A DNA stretch of 64,000 bases from assembly GCA_022702545.1 (NCBI GenBank), contig JAHRBC010000008.1, positions 682,001 to 746,000 on the forward strand. The letters are read 5' to 3'. The notes beneath the pieces are model-generated. The model was not told the origin of the DNA. It did not search any database and worked only from the letters and a program-made list of their open reading frames with translations. Both the position numbers and the translations under genes were made by a program. Shown piece by piece: positions 1 to 11,905 of this stretch. Every line of letters starts with the position of its first letter. The stretch's first letter is position 1. Source of the DNA: Phycomyces nitens. Lineage: Eukaryota; Mucoromycota; Mucoromycetes; Mucorales; Phycomycetaceae.

Positions 1-189
1 TGGGTCAAGGAAGGAAGCAGGGGTACGAAGCTTTATAGAAGTACGAGCTGCATCACAGTGAGATGTATCTTGAGGGTCAGAAAAGACAGCAACCGTGTCA
101 AATCCAAGCTCGGTGGCTGCAGTTAGGATTCTTATGGCGATTTCTCCTCGGTTGGCGACCAAGATCTTTTTGGGTTGGAGGCCAGCCAT
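1..189 (-). CDS. Biotin-dependent carboxylase, N-terminal fragment of biotin carboxylase domain (runs off the window)
   Basis: The first 63 codons are seen, starting at ATG 189-187 and open to the window edge. The residues [15 protein letters not shown] (about 7-21) are the signature start of the biotin carboxylase N-terminal (pre-ATP-grasp) domain shared by acetyl-CoA, pyruvate, propionyl-CoA and urea carboxylases. A Rossmann-like [12 protein letters not shown] follows. The domain carboxylates biotin using ATP and bicarbonate. There is no long extension before the domain, so no obvious mitochondrial presequence. Which carboxylase it is cannot be decided from 63 residues. The serine/threonine-rich stretch after the first strand is unlike typical pyruvate carboxylase, so an acyl-CoA or urea carboxylase type is possible. 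Confidence 0.85.
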   Translation of the reverse strand, partial: MAGLQPKKILVANRGEIAIRILTAATELGFDTVAVFSDPQDTSHCDAARTSIKLRTPASFLDP

Positions 190-240
190 AGTACAAGTAA
201 AGGGATGAAGAGGAAAGAGCGGGGATCTGTGAAAATACAG

Positions 241-290
241 GGTTTCTACTTGAGATTGAGACAATATCAGTTTTTTTTTTGGACGAATCA
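241..290 (+). repeat. Isolated copy of a transposon terminal repeat
   Basis: The segment starting TACTTGAGATTGAGACAA, followed by a T-run and GGACGAATCA, matches both ends of the element at 47604-48712 and the start of the fragment at 1052. It lies just upstream of the carboxylase start codon, so an old insertion may have reshaped that promoter. Confidence 0.6.
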
Positions 291-370
291 AAGAGTGTTC
301 TCCACCACACTTGGCTATTCGTCGAAAAAGAAAGGGAGCCTTGGTGGTATTAATTTAGTAATCTAGTTGT

Positions 371-1050
371 CTATTATGGTAGCTAAAATACTAAATGTAG
401 TAAGCATTTTTCGAAATAAGGATCTCAAAATCACTATGGTCAGACTATAAAACGGTTGTATACACTCTCTAGTTATACAAAATGAATTAATGACCAATAA
501 AAAGAATTAGACATCCTAAATAAAGTTGCTAAACTGACATGTTACATTATTCATTCTCATGGCCTTTATTTTTGGCTTATAAATCTGTGGCTATTAAGCA
601 GTTGTTTAATGGGCATGTAACTAAATTATTTGAATGCTAAAATCTCCTTGTATACTTTTATGCCATATTTCTATGTTTTTTGGACATTTAGCAATAACGT
701 TGTCGAATATATCTGGAGCTTTAATATTCTTTGTTATTAATGTAAAATGCATTGTTTTTATAGTTGCTGGTATTAATTTTTATCTCATTGTTGAATAAAT
801 GAGTAATAAGATGGCAAATGAAAAAATATATAGGATACCAAGTAGTAAAAATAAAAGACATGTGAATGTATAGTGTAGCATGTTAGTTTAGCAGATTTAT
901 CTGGGGTCTATACTTCTTTTTATTGGGTATTAATTCATTTTGTATGACCATCCAGTGGATATATAACCCTTTTATATTCTGACAATAGTGATTTTGTGAT
1001 TCTCATTTTGGAAATTGTCTACTACATTTAGTATTTTAACTACCATATAC
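371..1050. repeat. Foldback (MITE-like) element with about 150-bp imperfect inverted arms
   Basis: Positions about 371-525 read inverted at about 905-1050. Shared blocks include TAAAATACTAAATGTAGTA, CAAAATCACTAT and ATACAAAATGAATTAAT. The 380-bp centre is AT-rich with no coding capacity. Long arms and lack of an ORF fit a non-autonomous DNA transposon. No clear target-site duplication was confirmed. Confidence 0.65.
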
Positions 1051-1051
1051 A

Positions 1052-1500
1052 GTGTTTTTACTTGAGTTTGAGACAACCTTGGAATCTTTTTAGACGAATT
1101 AAATTTATTTTAGAGACACATTCTGAAGAAGATTTAGACAGGTCTAATTTTTTTTAGACAAGATCAGTATTTACTGCTGCGATCAGTTTAAACCCTCAAA
1201 TACGAAGATGCTCTAGGAACCAGCAGCATCCCATGGCAGCTGCTACAAACTTCGCACTAGGGCTGAAAAAAAAAGGAAAAAAGAGGCTGTCATAGGATTG
1301 CTTGAGAGTAACCTTCCGGCAACAAAAATGTCGAGTATTGTAAAATTTGAATAATACACCAAGAGTATTTTTACACACTTAGATGTGCTGCTTAATTTTT
1401 ACTATCAAGATACCGTCAAAGATATATTTGGTCTTTATCGAGGTTTCCAAAGGACCCCAGAACAACTAGTAGACATCTTGACGCATGGCACTGCAAAATA
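1052..1500 (+). repeat. Dispersed repeat, partial copy of the element at 47604-48712
   Basis: This starts with the terminal motif (here TACTTGAGTTTGAGACAA) and is co-linear, in the opposite orientation, with about 48270-48712. Shared blocks include GCTGCGATCAGTTTAAACCC, CAGCAGCATCCCATGGCAGC and AAGATACCGTCAAAGATATA. Copies differ by substitutions and small indels. No matching opposite terminus was found downstream, so it is a truncated copy. Confidence 0.75.
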
Positions 1501-3451
1501 CAACAGGTACTGTAAACCATTTAATTACTAAAGTTATACCACTTGGGCAACTTTTCTTTTTCCCCAACTGTCAGAGCTGTGGTAGAGAGAACCTTAGACA
1601 GTTTCTCTCATACGCAATGTTTCTTTCGGACACAAGATTTATCTCTACCCCTACGCTTTCAATTAAGGTACTTTATACGTATTACTTATACAATAGGTAT
1701 AATAAGATATTGAGAACTATATATCAAAAGCATTTCTGCTGTCCCATATTTATGTTACAGTATTCCCTAGTATGAAATAACACGTATTTAATTGAATTTA
1801 TTCATGTGATACTTTGAACTGTTAGGGACCAGATAGTATTACTCAATGCCAGACTACGAGTCATTATGAGTTCAATATGTTATAAGTGTTCTTTTTTTTT
1901 AAAAAAAAAAAAAAGGAATGTCATCTACAAGATAAACGTCACGCACGAGCAAAAGTGTCGTGCCTAAATCATTAGTACCAATTGATGGATAAAATAAAGT
2001 ATAAATTTAAAATAAAGAGTTTGCCATTTTCATCAATATATAATAATGGTGGGTGTAACTGTAGTTAATTAATGAGATATGAATATATTCTTGTTTTCTC
2101 ATTTATGCTAGAATGACTTTGATCAAACATGCAATTATCGCTCGTCATTAGGTCAGTCATTATCAAACAACTTATGAGCAATATATATTTTAAAGTCAAA
2201 AATTGCCAACAAGCACCAAGAACAACCATAATACACTTTATCACGAGTAAAATATTGAGCAGTTAAAACCAAAGTACCCTAAAGACAAGTTCCAGTGTGA
2301 GTAAATTCAACTTAATAGTATAAAAACAATGTTTTTTTGGGATTAATTGATCTGATTGCTAACAACCTAAGCGAGTTTTTTCTTGGGCCCCAAAATAATA
2401 ATAAACTCAAAATTAGTGCTCACAGATCAAGCCACAATAATTATAACTATAACTTGGTAGATAGTCCATCCTGCAATCAATCAACTTTTGAACATGCAAG
2501 GTCAGGAATTATCAGATATAAATCAAAATATAACTGTTTCAGTGATATTTACAAACAAGAGTACGTAAATGAGATTGAATCAAATAAAATGCCATCATGA
2601 TTCAAGTATCGTGTAATTATTATTAAATATCTTGGGGCACATAAAAATGTTTATTCTTAATACTTGAGTATATTGGATCTTTGACAGTCTAATAAAAAAA
2701 TTACTTGCAACAAAACATTCAGAAATGTTACGTACAAAACGATAATACAAAAATCTTGAAGTATGACTGCTTTATCTTTCATAAAAATAGATTTATTTTC
2801 ATTTATTTATTTATAAAAAAATAAGTTATCAGAATACAGACTCTTCCATGTCATGCCCTGGAATAGAGACAGACGAGATCATCAACTGTTGAAAGTATGT
2901 TCCGAAGAACGAACAATCAACACACTTCACTCTTTAGAAGATCTGTTAGTATTCATCTACTAACTTGAATAATGTGTCTAGTTTGAAAAACGTAGAACGG
3001 TTATGTACTGCATACAGATCCTGTAGAGTACGGTCACTAAAGAAAAAATTGGTTTGCAGTTTAGAGGGGGTTTATATAGTTTTTTGAAAATAAATTTTCG
3101 GGTATTTAATTTAATGTGCCAGTCACCCTGAGTGTGACTTTTATGTCAAATGATATCCCTTGCATATTAGCAAGTCACTTGAAAGCTCATATCTGGACTT
3201 AAAGATGCTTTGCACAGGTCAGCCAAGAGTGCAAATTAGATACATAAGTCTTGGGAGACATTGGTTGTCTTGTAAAAAGCATAAGTAGTTTTGGATAGGA
3301 CATATATATTGTGAGGGTTATTTAGTTTTATTAATTAGATATTTTACATACTTGTTTTTTTTTTACTACTTTGAAATAAACCATGATACTTTGCCCAAAG
3401 TACATTCAACTCGACCAATTCCATTTACGTTATGATAAAATCCAAACTGTA
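1501..3451. other. AT-rich intergenic region, no gene supported
   Basis: Only short open frames occur (the longest is 96 codons at 1485-1775), without family motifs, plausible splice structure or composition shift. Long A and T runs are present (for example near 1890-1915). Confidence 0.6.
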
Positions 3452-4870
3452 TTAGGAACCGTAGTCAGTGTTAATCTGATTAGGCAAGAAAGATGATTGA
3501 GAATGTAAGGATCCCATGGTTGGTACATTCTCAACATGGACATTACTATGTATTGTACTTGAAGTATATTTCTTTATACGTTCTGCTAATCCATTCCACC
3601 ACTTAAAACGGTTGTGATAAGATATGACTGTACTCTGGTGTGATGGTCTAATAGGTGAGACTCTCCGTACTTTTGGTGGTGTATACATTGGTACCCGTGA
3701 TGGGGGTGGTGTTGGAAAATACTTGTAATATGCATTCGAAATGGAAAATACACCATATATTACCAAGGATATTCCAGTTAGCATCAAAAAGAATTGGCCT
3801 CCACTTGATGTTGCCAGTTTACTCATGGCTGCTCCAATGACATTATTTGCTCCGGATTCATTTCGTTTTGCAATTGAATCCCAAAAGAACCCTGACAATG
3901 TACCAAATACTGCAGCTCTACCTGCAAATCCAATACGCCCTGCTGTATTGACAATTGCTGCTTCCCATTGTCGTGAATCCGGCTCTGATGTACATAGATC
4001 ACGACGAAAATTACCTGTCGCAGAATTGACAATCTGTGTAATGGTTGCGATCATAAAGGCAATCCCAAGTATGCTAATTCCAGCTTTCCCAAGAGCTGAA
4101 TCTGTCCATGATCCTGGAAATGATTTACTGGAAGTCATCTGTTGTTGCTCTTCTGGTGTTTCGTATATCATTCGGATTACATAGTATGTATATGCAACAT
4201 AAACACAGCCGCTTACAAAAGGGGAAAGTCTGTACCGAAAGAAATTGGCAGGCTTACTCATTTTGGCATCCGCTCCTTGGCTAGTTATTGCTTCCCAGAA
4301 ACTACAATGCATAGGACATGGATATTAGTCTAACTTGCCTACTGTAAAGCAGCCCAATGTCTATTACCGCCATATAATATAAGTAAGAAGACCTATCGCT
4401 AGGATAACTAGTATTGGCCGCCCTACATAGGGTATTCCACCCAACAAAAGAAAGGCACCCTTTAAAGGCATGAATGAGTTGTGAAATAGTCTAAAAGGCT
4501 GAGAAGATTAGCAGCTTTTAAGTACCTGTGGGGATTCGTTGTTCTGGCTACCATTTGGTGTCCAAGCACCAGTGACATTTGTACATGATAAAACACCAAT
4601 AATGCCATAGACCACTCCTTTGGCAATAAATCCACAGCGTCCAACAAAAGTAAGAATCTTTTTGTGCTTATCACTTATTCCGCCCAAATAAAAAGGTAGG
4701 GCCTTTGTTGCTTCATTCTCCTCTTCGTCTCTTGGGGGAGGCTCTTCGCCGGGTATTGGAAGTATATCCACCGAATCGATATCAATTGGTTCATGTGTAG
4801 GTAGTGGAGTAAGTTCAATAACCTGAGTACTTGTCTGCTGATGGGAAATAGTTGTATCTGATGATCTCAT
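3452..4870 (-). CDS. DUF1206 multi-pass membrane protein
   Basis: Model: complement(join(3452..4301,4368..4459,4526..4870)), 428 aa. Intron 1 has donor CAG|GTACTT and acceptor TTTAAAG; intron 2 has GTAATA and ATTGTAG. Joining restores the motif TYIIWRFWEA across the second junction. After an acidic, Pro-rich cytosolic-looking N-terminus come three repeats of the DUF1206 type, each with two predicted membrane helices. Repeat 1 starts GRCGFIAKGVVYG, repeat 2 SPFVSGCVYVAYTYY, repeat 3 GRIGFAGRAAVFG. The C-terminus is Pro/Ser-rich. DUF1206 proteins are mostly known from bacteria as unknown-function membrane proteins with the same triple repeat. The start is the first in-frame ATG; the frame stays open upstream to beyond 4933, so an upstream exon is possible. 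Confidence 0.8.
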
Positions 4871-5646
4871 TCCTAATTCCCCGTATGATAGATTTTTTTT
4901 ACAAAGTAAAGCTCGTAGTCTTCTTCTGAGCAATTTGGTCTTGGCACTTGATCTGATCTTTGTCTTTTTTTTTATATGTAGTATTGGTATGTGAGTGATA
5001 TTTTACCGCTGTTATCAAGGGTCATGTCAAAGGTAAAAGGACATTATACAATCAATCATCAAATAAGAAATAATTATGCCAATTTATGTTTCGCCGAAGA
5101 AAAAAAAACCAGCAAACATTTAAATTATATTTAATTTGAGATTGAAGCTGTTTCAAAAAATATACAAAACTTCTATAAAAATATTAAGCAATTGTAACCT
5201 CCGTCAAAAGGTGTAAAAGATAAACATGTCTTTAACATTGGTTTTATGCTACATAGTGATCGATATAGAGGTATCTTTAAGCATAAAGAATATCTTGTGT
5301 GTATACTTTCAAACATATGAAATCACCAAATGGAATTTGATTTTCCTTGTTTTTATTCTTTCTTTTCAACAATCTTGATAATAAAATATGTTCAGAATAA
5401 AGCAAAACTTTGTGAAAATGCAGTTGGTTACATGTTTAATACAACAATAAAAACGAAAACTTCTAGTATTTGGTTGCTTTGCCTTTTTTTTGCAATTACT
5501 TCTTGGACTCAATTTGGCACGCTGGATACCAACTTCTCTAAACCTTGAAGAGGTATCTCTAACTATGTTTTGTGGATTATACCCTCAAGATTATCCATAG
5601 TGATTAACTTTTATCGGCTCTTGCAAATCTTCTGCAAAAGATGGGC
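4871..5646. other. Intergenic, nothing recognised
   Basis: AT-rich sequence between the DUF1206 gene and the Tc1 relic. A 72-codon open frame at 5330-5548 has no recognisable features. Confidence 0.5.
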
Positions 5647-6475
5647 CTAAATATTCTCGATAAGATTAAGATCTGGACTATGTGTGGGCGAAAAAACCAA
5701 AGCTGTCAATGAGACACATCTCTTTCTTATACCATGTGGTATAAGCATCAATATCGCATGGAGCGCCATCTTCTTGGAACAATAACTGTATGTTTGTATT
5801 CCTGGCGAGTCCTTCGTGCCATGGGAGAAAGTCCTCCGCCAGACAATCAACATACTTGTCTTGGTCGATGCTTTCCTTAAGGTAAGCAAAGACCCAAGAC
5901 CCCCTCCCCAGAAACAACACCAGATCATGACAGAACTCTTGTCAAAATTGTATCTTTGGACAATGATCTTATTTACATACCTTTCACCCTTCTTCTCGAT
6001 GACTCTAATACTACCATAATTGCCAATAGCAAGAAATCTCGACTCATCCGACCAGACAATTGATTTCCAGTGGACAGCTGTGCACCTGGCCTTGTCCTGA
6101 TACAATTTCAATCAATTTTCTTTATCTCTTTCTGTCGGACCGGGCTTATATGCTGGTACATGGGATCCAAGGCCAAGGGTCTCCATGTTCATACGAAATG
6201 TGTCAAAACACATGAAGATTCCTGCATCTACTAATCTCTGACGCTGGACTGAAATTGACATGAATGACTCTTTGCGAAATGTGAAGTATCACAGCTTGAG
6301 TCCGCTTTGGTGACCTTCATGGGTAATTTTGAGCATGCTGCAGACTCAGAGATTCCTCCATTTCTAAAAGCTCTTATAACATTGCCAACAATACTCTTTG
6401 GAATGTCAAGGGATTCCAAAATCTCGGAATAAGTAGCGTCTTTTTCAATTGACCTATAATTCGGTCCATAATGAA
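5647..6475 (-). pseudogene. Tc1/mariner-type transposase relic
   Basis: Pieces of a DDE_3 (Tc1) transposase lie in shifting frames. The N-terminal helix-turn-helix part (ATYSEILESLDIPKSIVGNV) is at about 6360-6460. The first catalytic block WKSIVWSDESRF is at about 6030-6065, the second QEDGAPCD in another frame at about 5755-5780, and the third HSPDLNLIENI at about 5650-5680. At least three frame changes separate these blocks, so the gene is dead. No terminal inverted repeats were pinned down. Confidence 0.8.
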
Positions 6476-6832
6476 CGCATTAAACTCTTGTTTTTTGGTG
6501 GTTAGGTTACTGATGTGTGTGTGAGTTGTTTTAAGTTTTTTGTTTTGTTCAAATAAAAGAGTTTGACATGTTTATAGAGAAAAGAAAGTGAAATTGGGGT
6601 AATAAAAAAAAAGACAATATTTTGAAAATCCAACTCAGATTGATAGTTTTCTATATTTGAGTGTTTTACCTAAAAATATTCATTAAACTTAACAATTCCC
6701 GGTGGTATTGATTCTACAACTTCGCTACAAGTGCCAAAAAAAGAGATATCGGATCGAAACATGGCAATATTTTGGAAAAAAAGGCTAATTCTAATTGGCT
6801 GAAATTATGACAAAAAAAAATAAAAGACAAAA

Positions 6833-6914
6833 CGTCAGCTACAGGGTTCGAACCTGTGCGGGCGAAGCCCATTAGATTTCAAGTCTAACTCCTTAACCAC
6901 TCGGACAAACTGAC
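6833..6914 (-). tRNA. tRNA-Ser (anticodon UGA)
   Basis: Read on the minus strand from 6914, the acceptor stem GTCAGTT pairs with AGCTGAC, with discriminator G at 6833. The anticodon loop CTTGAAA sits in a TTAGA/TCTAA stem, giving anticodon TGA for UCA codons. A long variable arm (GGGCTTCGCCC) and the T-arm with GGTTCGAACC are class II serine features. No intron. The gene is intact although a LINE is inserted at its 5' end, because the target-site duplication regenerates its first 15 nt. Confidence 0.95.
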
Positions 6915-6916
6915 AC
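6900..6916. repeat. Left target-site duplication of LINE-1, overlapping the tRNA-Ser 5' end
   Basis: CTCGGACAAACTGACAC, 17 bp, is repeated exactly at 18190-18206 after the 3' end of LINE-1. It covers the first 15 nt of the tRNA gene (up to the A box) and 2 bp upstream. Confidence 0.9.
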
Positions 6917-7138
6917 GGCTCTTTCGCTTAAAGATTTTTTTACCCCAAAAATTTCCTTTTATAGTAATTTTACCGAACTTTCCATCCATCCTAATCAACA
7001 CTGCCAACAACTACGCATCCATCGCCTACCACGCCCCATCCCGCCTCCGTAGCAAGTTTTCCATTAAGCTTACCAGTCCAAGCACCCACTGTCCAAGTTT
7101 CAGCCCAAACGAACGACATTTATTTTCCCCGATTCCCG

Positions 7139-8020
7139 ATGTCATCCTCAATGATGCCCCCAATCCCAGGCGCATCTAATGAACTCATGTCCTTTTTGAC
7201 CTCCATGTTAACGCGCCTTGACAACACTGAGAAGCTCGCTGACCAAGTGAAGGCTCTCGAAGCCGAAAACAGCCGCCTCCAAGCAGAATTGGCGGAAACC
7301 CGAAAACGTCTTGAGCAGGCTACGACCTCTCAAACTTCCCTTCCCCTGGGCAATAGCCCAAATGTTTCAACCTCCGACCATGCCCCAAATCCCAGTTCCC
7401 AGGAACCCGGATTGGAAGCCTCTACTTGGGCTGCCAAGGCCAGCGTCAACCGCCCCCCTCCTGCCCGTAAGGGTCCTTCCCCACGCCGAGTTGCTGCTTC
7501 TCAGCGTATTTTCACTGCGGCCTCTGGCCCCCTTGGATATAAATACGTTTATATTCCTCGCTCCCGTCGCCTCACCCACAGGGAAGTGCGTAGTTCTCTC
7601 CGCACCCTTGGAATTGACACTGCTCGTCTGTTGGACATTAATTTCCCTGCTCGTGGAATTATTGGCATACTTGTCCATCTCCAGTTCGTTGAAGAATTCG
7701 AGGCACAACTCGATAGAGCCAAGGTTGAGGTCATTGGTGACTTTGATCCCGTTGACCCACAACACTTGGCAGACCCCAAGTACCACGATCTCTCTCTGGA
7801 CAAGCGGGCAAATGCTGCCATACAAGTGCAGAATGCACGCTGCCTCCAGACTCTCAAGTTCCTCCGCCCCCATGTTGCCCTCCCAGTTGCCCACTTCTTT
7901 GTTGAAGAAGGGTGGATTAGCGCCGATGAGATACCTACCCATTCTGCTCTTGATGGTGATGGTGAATCACTGTTTAAGAGAAAGCGCGCATTTGCTCCAA
8001 GCAACCTCATGGAAGAATGA
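7139..8020 (+). CDS. LINE ORF1 protein (coiled-coil RNA-binding type), LINE-1 copy
   Basis: An intact 293-aa ORF. Residues about 12-60 form a heptad-rich coiled coil (LTRLDNTEKLADQVKALEAE and on), followed by a Ser/Pro-rich linker and a basic patch, then a folded C-terminal half with alternating charged and hydrophobic segments. No CCHC knuckle is visible. It probably binds LINE RNA in a trimeric or multimeric RNP, as ORF1p of L1-like elements does (inference from position and coiled coil). Its stop overlaps the ORF2 start in ATGA, implying termination-reinitiation. Copy 2 (40130-41011) differs at a handful of residues, mostly through CpG-type changes. Confidence 0.85.
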   Translation: MSSSMMPPIPGASNELMSFLTSMLTRLDNTEKLADQVKALEAENSRLQAELAETRKRLEQATTSQTSLPLGNSPNVSTSDHAPNPSSQEPGLEASTWAAKASVNRPPPARKGPSPRRVAASQRIFTAASGPLGYKYVYIPRSRRLTHREVRSSLRTLGIDTARLLDINFPARGIIGILVHLQFVEEFEAQLDRAKVEVIGDFDPVDPQHLADPKYHDLSLDKRANAAIQVQNARCLQTLKFLRPHVALPVAHFFVEEGWISADEIPTHSALDGDGESLFKRKRAFAPSNLMEE

Positions 8021-9132
8021 GTGAGCTTTCTATAGGCTTATGGAACGCCAATGGGCTTCAACCCCGTGCCATAAACGACGTGCTCAACCACTGTCAGTCC
8101 CTCCATATGCTCTTCATCACAGAAACATGGCTCCTGTCACCTGCGCGTATTCTCACATCATGGTCCCAATTTCATTTGTACGGACCCCCTGTTGCTGGGA
8201 CATACCGTGGGTCGATGGGAGTTTCATTGTTAGTCTCCCCCTCCTGTCCTTACACCGTCACCCAAATCCCTATGCCCAACAACTATGCCCTCGCCGTCAA
8301 GATTGGCACCCTTCGACTGGTTTGTGTTTACCTCCCCCCCTCTATGTCCACTGCCGATGCCCTCTCTGTTCTCTCTGACATTCCTTTGACGGAAGACACC
8401 CTCCTTTGTGGGGACTTCAATGCCCGTCTGGGTTCCATCACTGGAGATTATGCCACAAATTCTCGCGGCCTAGCACTTAGTGCATGGCTAGAAGAAAGAT
8501 CCCTCACTGTCCTTAATGGCTCACTCTCTCCTTGCACACCCACCTACATTTCCTTTCGCCGTGAAGTCGAAATTAGCAGTATCATTGACCTATTCATCAC
8601 CAACACCAATTTCGCCAATCCCTCTCTCCACATTCAAACCGAACTCTCCCTAGGCTCTGACCACTGACTTCTTTCACTTTCCTTCACCTATGACCTTGAC
8701 CCTTCCCCTCCATCTCCACCCCCTCTCCGCCGACTCTGGAACCTCTCACGCCTCAAGGAACCAGACGTCCTTCAACTCTACACCGATTCCCTCATCCTCA
8801 ATGCCACACCCCTCCTCAACACCTTGCAAGACATTGTACAGAACCCGCCCTCCTCTCCTCCCCCCATTGATGCCCTTACTAACGATTTCAACACACTCAT
8901 TTATGATTCTCTTAGTAGTTCAATAGGTACCCGCCCTCACCGCCCATCCAAATGGAAGAAATTCTGGACCCCTGCCCTTCAAGCGGCAGCCGACCATCGT
9001 GATGGTTGTTACAAGCAATGGCGTCGCGCTTGTGGCATTGACAAGATCAATTGGTGGAGCCGGCACCAACATGCACATCAGGAGTTCCGTCAACAAGTCC
9101 AGACAGCAAAACGTCAATCCTGGCACGCCTTC

Positions 9133-10640
9133 CACTACAAAAGTCTAAGGGTATTATGTAGATAAAACTTATAAAATAAGCTACTTAATTGTATAGTTTT
9201 ACTATGCTTTTGGTAATATATAATCGTGATCTGTAGTAGACTAAAAAGATATGGGGGTGAACTGAATCATCCTACCTACTGGTGTACAAGAATCCAATGT
9301 AGAATATTTAAATGCCCTCAAACAGCGCAAAACTTAAATATACATTGTAGCCACAATATATTCCTAGTCGATCTACCCTTTTTTGCATTGTATTTTACGA
9401 TACACAGACAGTTTGTGTCAGGGGAGATTGGCCACTTACAAACAACCAGTTTTATCTTTCATTATATTTTATAGTGGGTTTTATAGTATGTTTTAACAGT
9501 CCATCAAGGATGATTGTAGACTATGGCAAGGTAATTGTAGTTATTCTATGCAAACAAGCCTCCCTGGTTTGTTGTTTTTTTGGAGCAATAGATTCTGAAA
9601 ATTTTTATTTTTCGTTTTATTTGATAAAAAAATACATTTGCGCTATACATTCTAGTCTCTAGATTATTTCTTTGGTATATCTATTTTACCAATCGATATT
9701 TCTTGGTCGGCACCATGAACTGGTTCTTAATAGAGCCAGGATACTTACCTAGCTGAGAGAAAGCCAATACTGTCTAAAAGTAAAAGAGAAGATTGTTAGT
9801 AAATTATTTTTATATAAATCATTCATTCTTATACTTACATTTTTAATATAATAAACAGAACCTTTGATAGACCCTCTGTATTATGCTAACAAATAATCAT
9901 TGTCTAATAGATATATGTTAATATTTGTAGATAGGCAATATATAATACTAAAATATTGGTTCACTTACAAGATATAGTCGTTGGAATGGCCAGATAATTT
10001 CAATTGGGAATTCATACAAGAGCATAGCAAGACATCTGTGATAGATATTATTAAAGAGAACATATTTATAATATAAAAGGTTTACCAGAATATTATATTG
10101 AGATGGATAGAAAAATAGAATTTGCGGCTACATACAAAAGAGTGATTTGGTTAATAAAGAAGAGCTTTAGCATAATATGATCTTACCTTTGGATATACAG
10201 ACATGTGCAATAGAGAGACCCCATTATATATTTATAAGCAGTTACCTATGAATAATAAAATATATTGAGTAAAAAATATATTTACAAGAGAAAGAAAAGA
10301 ATTAATTATCAGAGTATTTTGCGGTAATATTTAGGCACAAAAGAATATAAAAAATAAAAAGGAAAAATAAATACTTTGTATTAAAAGGCTGTTTGACCCT
10401 GATAAAATGCGGGCAATAAAAATGATAATCCAAAAGAATATGCCTACCGTCATTTTCATATCTTTGTAATTTATAGTTTATTAGGTTGAAAAAGATGTCT
10501 AGATATAGAACAAGAGTGTACACAATGCTGTTAAATAACAATAAAACTACAAGACGATTCATTATTTTCAGTCAACCTCTTTACTTGCAAGTATACTGAC
10601 CATATTCCAATTGTCAAAATATATTAATAATTATTTATTG
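9133..10640. other. D1 arm outside the two recognised genes
   Basis: About 1.5 kb, conserved in D2 at about 26810-28314. No single long ATG-initiated frame exists, but on the strand opposite the accessory gene several short blocks are bounded by good GTAAGT-type donors and pyrimidine-AG acceptors in both copies (D2 about 27240-27700). Either a small spliced gene or subterminal cis-acting sequence; no product can be assigned. Confidence 0.45.
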
Positions 10641-10647
10641 ATAGAAC

Positions 10648-11905
10648 ATGAACAATCGTATTCCTCCTCCTCCCCGTCAGCGCAACCCAAGACTTAACGC
10701 CGTTGCACGCAGTGCATTAGCTGCCACTGAAGATGTACAAATGTCAGACACCACTACAGTCACGGCACCAAGCATTCCTCAAGATATGGATGCGACTGAG
10801 AGAATGCTTGCTCTGTTGACTGCCAACAATGGAAACTTTGTAACACTGGCAAAAGAAATGGCTGAGATGTCAAAGAGAATGAGTGGTGTAGAAAATGGTA
10901 TTAATCTCACCAACGAGATTAATATTTATCTCAAGAAAATGATCAAAGAGATCATGGCTGCCCAGGACAAGCTCAGCAAGTCCACCGAGAATGGAATTTC
11001 TGAGGCAGATTCTGCGATAAAAGCAAGCTTTTCGTCTTTGATGGAGGAAGGGTATACTCCTGGAAAACGGCACGTCGGCATCTCTGTAAGTAAATCAATG
11101 ATAGTAAATATAATTACCAATATATCTAACAGACATATATTAGCATGCACTCAATAAATACATGAAGAACCCAAACCTCACGGACACAGATCCATTAAAA
11201 GTTGCCGAGAACAATGAGAAGCCAGGATGGTTAACCAATGGCACCTTCAAGGAAGGCTATAACCAAGCCCTTGCAATGGCCGTGATTTCGTACTTGCGAC
11301 AACAGCAAAGTGCAATTGGTGTTTCAACAAATGATATTGCAAGAATAGTGAAGAATCACTACAGGAACCAGGTTCGACATTACAAAACATCACCTGATAA
11401 GATTGTAGCTCGGCAAAGAACATCACGAAGACGCAATCGAAAGATCTCTGTAAGAATAAAAATAAATAGGCTAATGTTTTATTATATATTCTAATATAGT
11501 ATTTATGTCTAGCTTCTCAAACGTCGCACTGTTACGTATCAGAAATACACCGAGGAGATTACAAGATTGATGCGAGGCTTGGATTGCAGCAATGTTCTTA
11601 TATTAGAGGTGATGTCTGACGATGAATCTGACACTGAGAATGAAGTTCGGGCACACCGTCCCAGTTGGAGAAGTGATAAGGTAATGTACTATATAACTAA
11701 AATTTATATTAGCTTTAAGTTCACTAACTAACATTTGTTTAAAAAATAGCTCCAAGAGTTTATCAATGTGGTTGACAAATTTTCTGTCAAAAGGTTGCAA
11801 AAGAAATCCAACAGCTTATTGAAGCATGTTCGTTTTGTAAAGGAAATGAGTGTCTCTCAGCATATGTCAGTCACGTTACCAGAGTGGTGTATTTCTACTG
11901 AATAA
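10648..11905 (+). CDS. CACTA accessory protein (second transposon gene), D1 copy, intact
   Basis: Model: join(10648..11085,11144..11449,11513..11680,11750..11905), 355 aa, all phase-0 junctions with GTAAGT/GTAAGA/GTAATG donors. The N-terminus is Pro/Arg-rich (MNNRIPPPPRQRNPR), then a helical, probably coiled-coil stretch (about 50-125). Next come KRHVGIS, a basic segment RQRTSRRRNRKIS (about 235-248) that could bind DNA, and an acidic patch (SDDESDTENE). Its place in the element corresponds to the TnpA-like DNA-binding partner of plant CACTA transposons, but I recognise no sequence similarity, so that role is inference. The D2 copy has a premature stop. Confidence 0.75.

Noticed and set aside
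2337..2600. 87-codon Asn-rich open frame
   Set aside because: No motif, low complexity, AT-rich context; indistinguishable from chance.
9226..9474. 82-codon frame conserved in both CACTA copies
   Set aside because: It begins with GTG, not ATG, and both differences between copies change amino acids; more likely subterminal noncoding sequence.
10302..10562. 86-codon hydrophobic frame in the CACTA arm (counterpart 26884-27144)
   Set aside because: Open in both copies, but low complexity and AT-driven with no domain; kept only as part of the unassigned arm.
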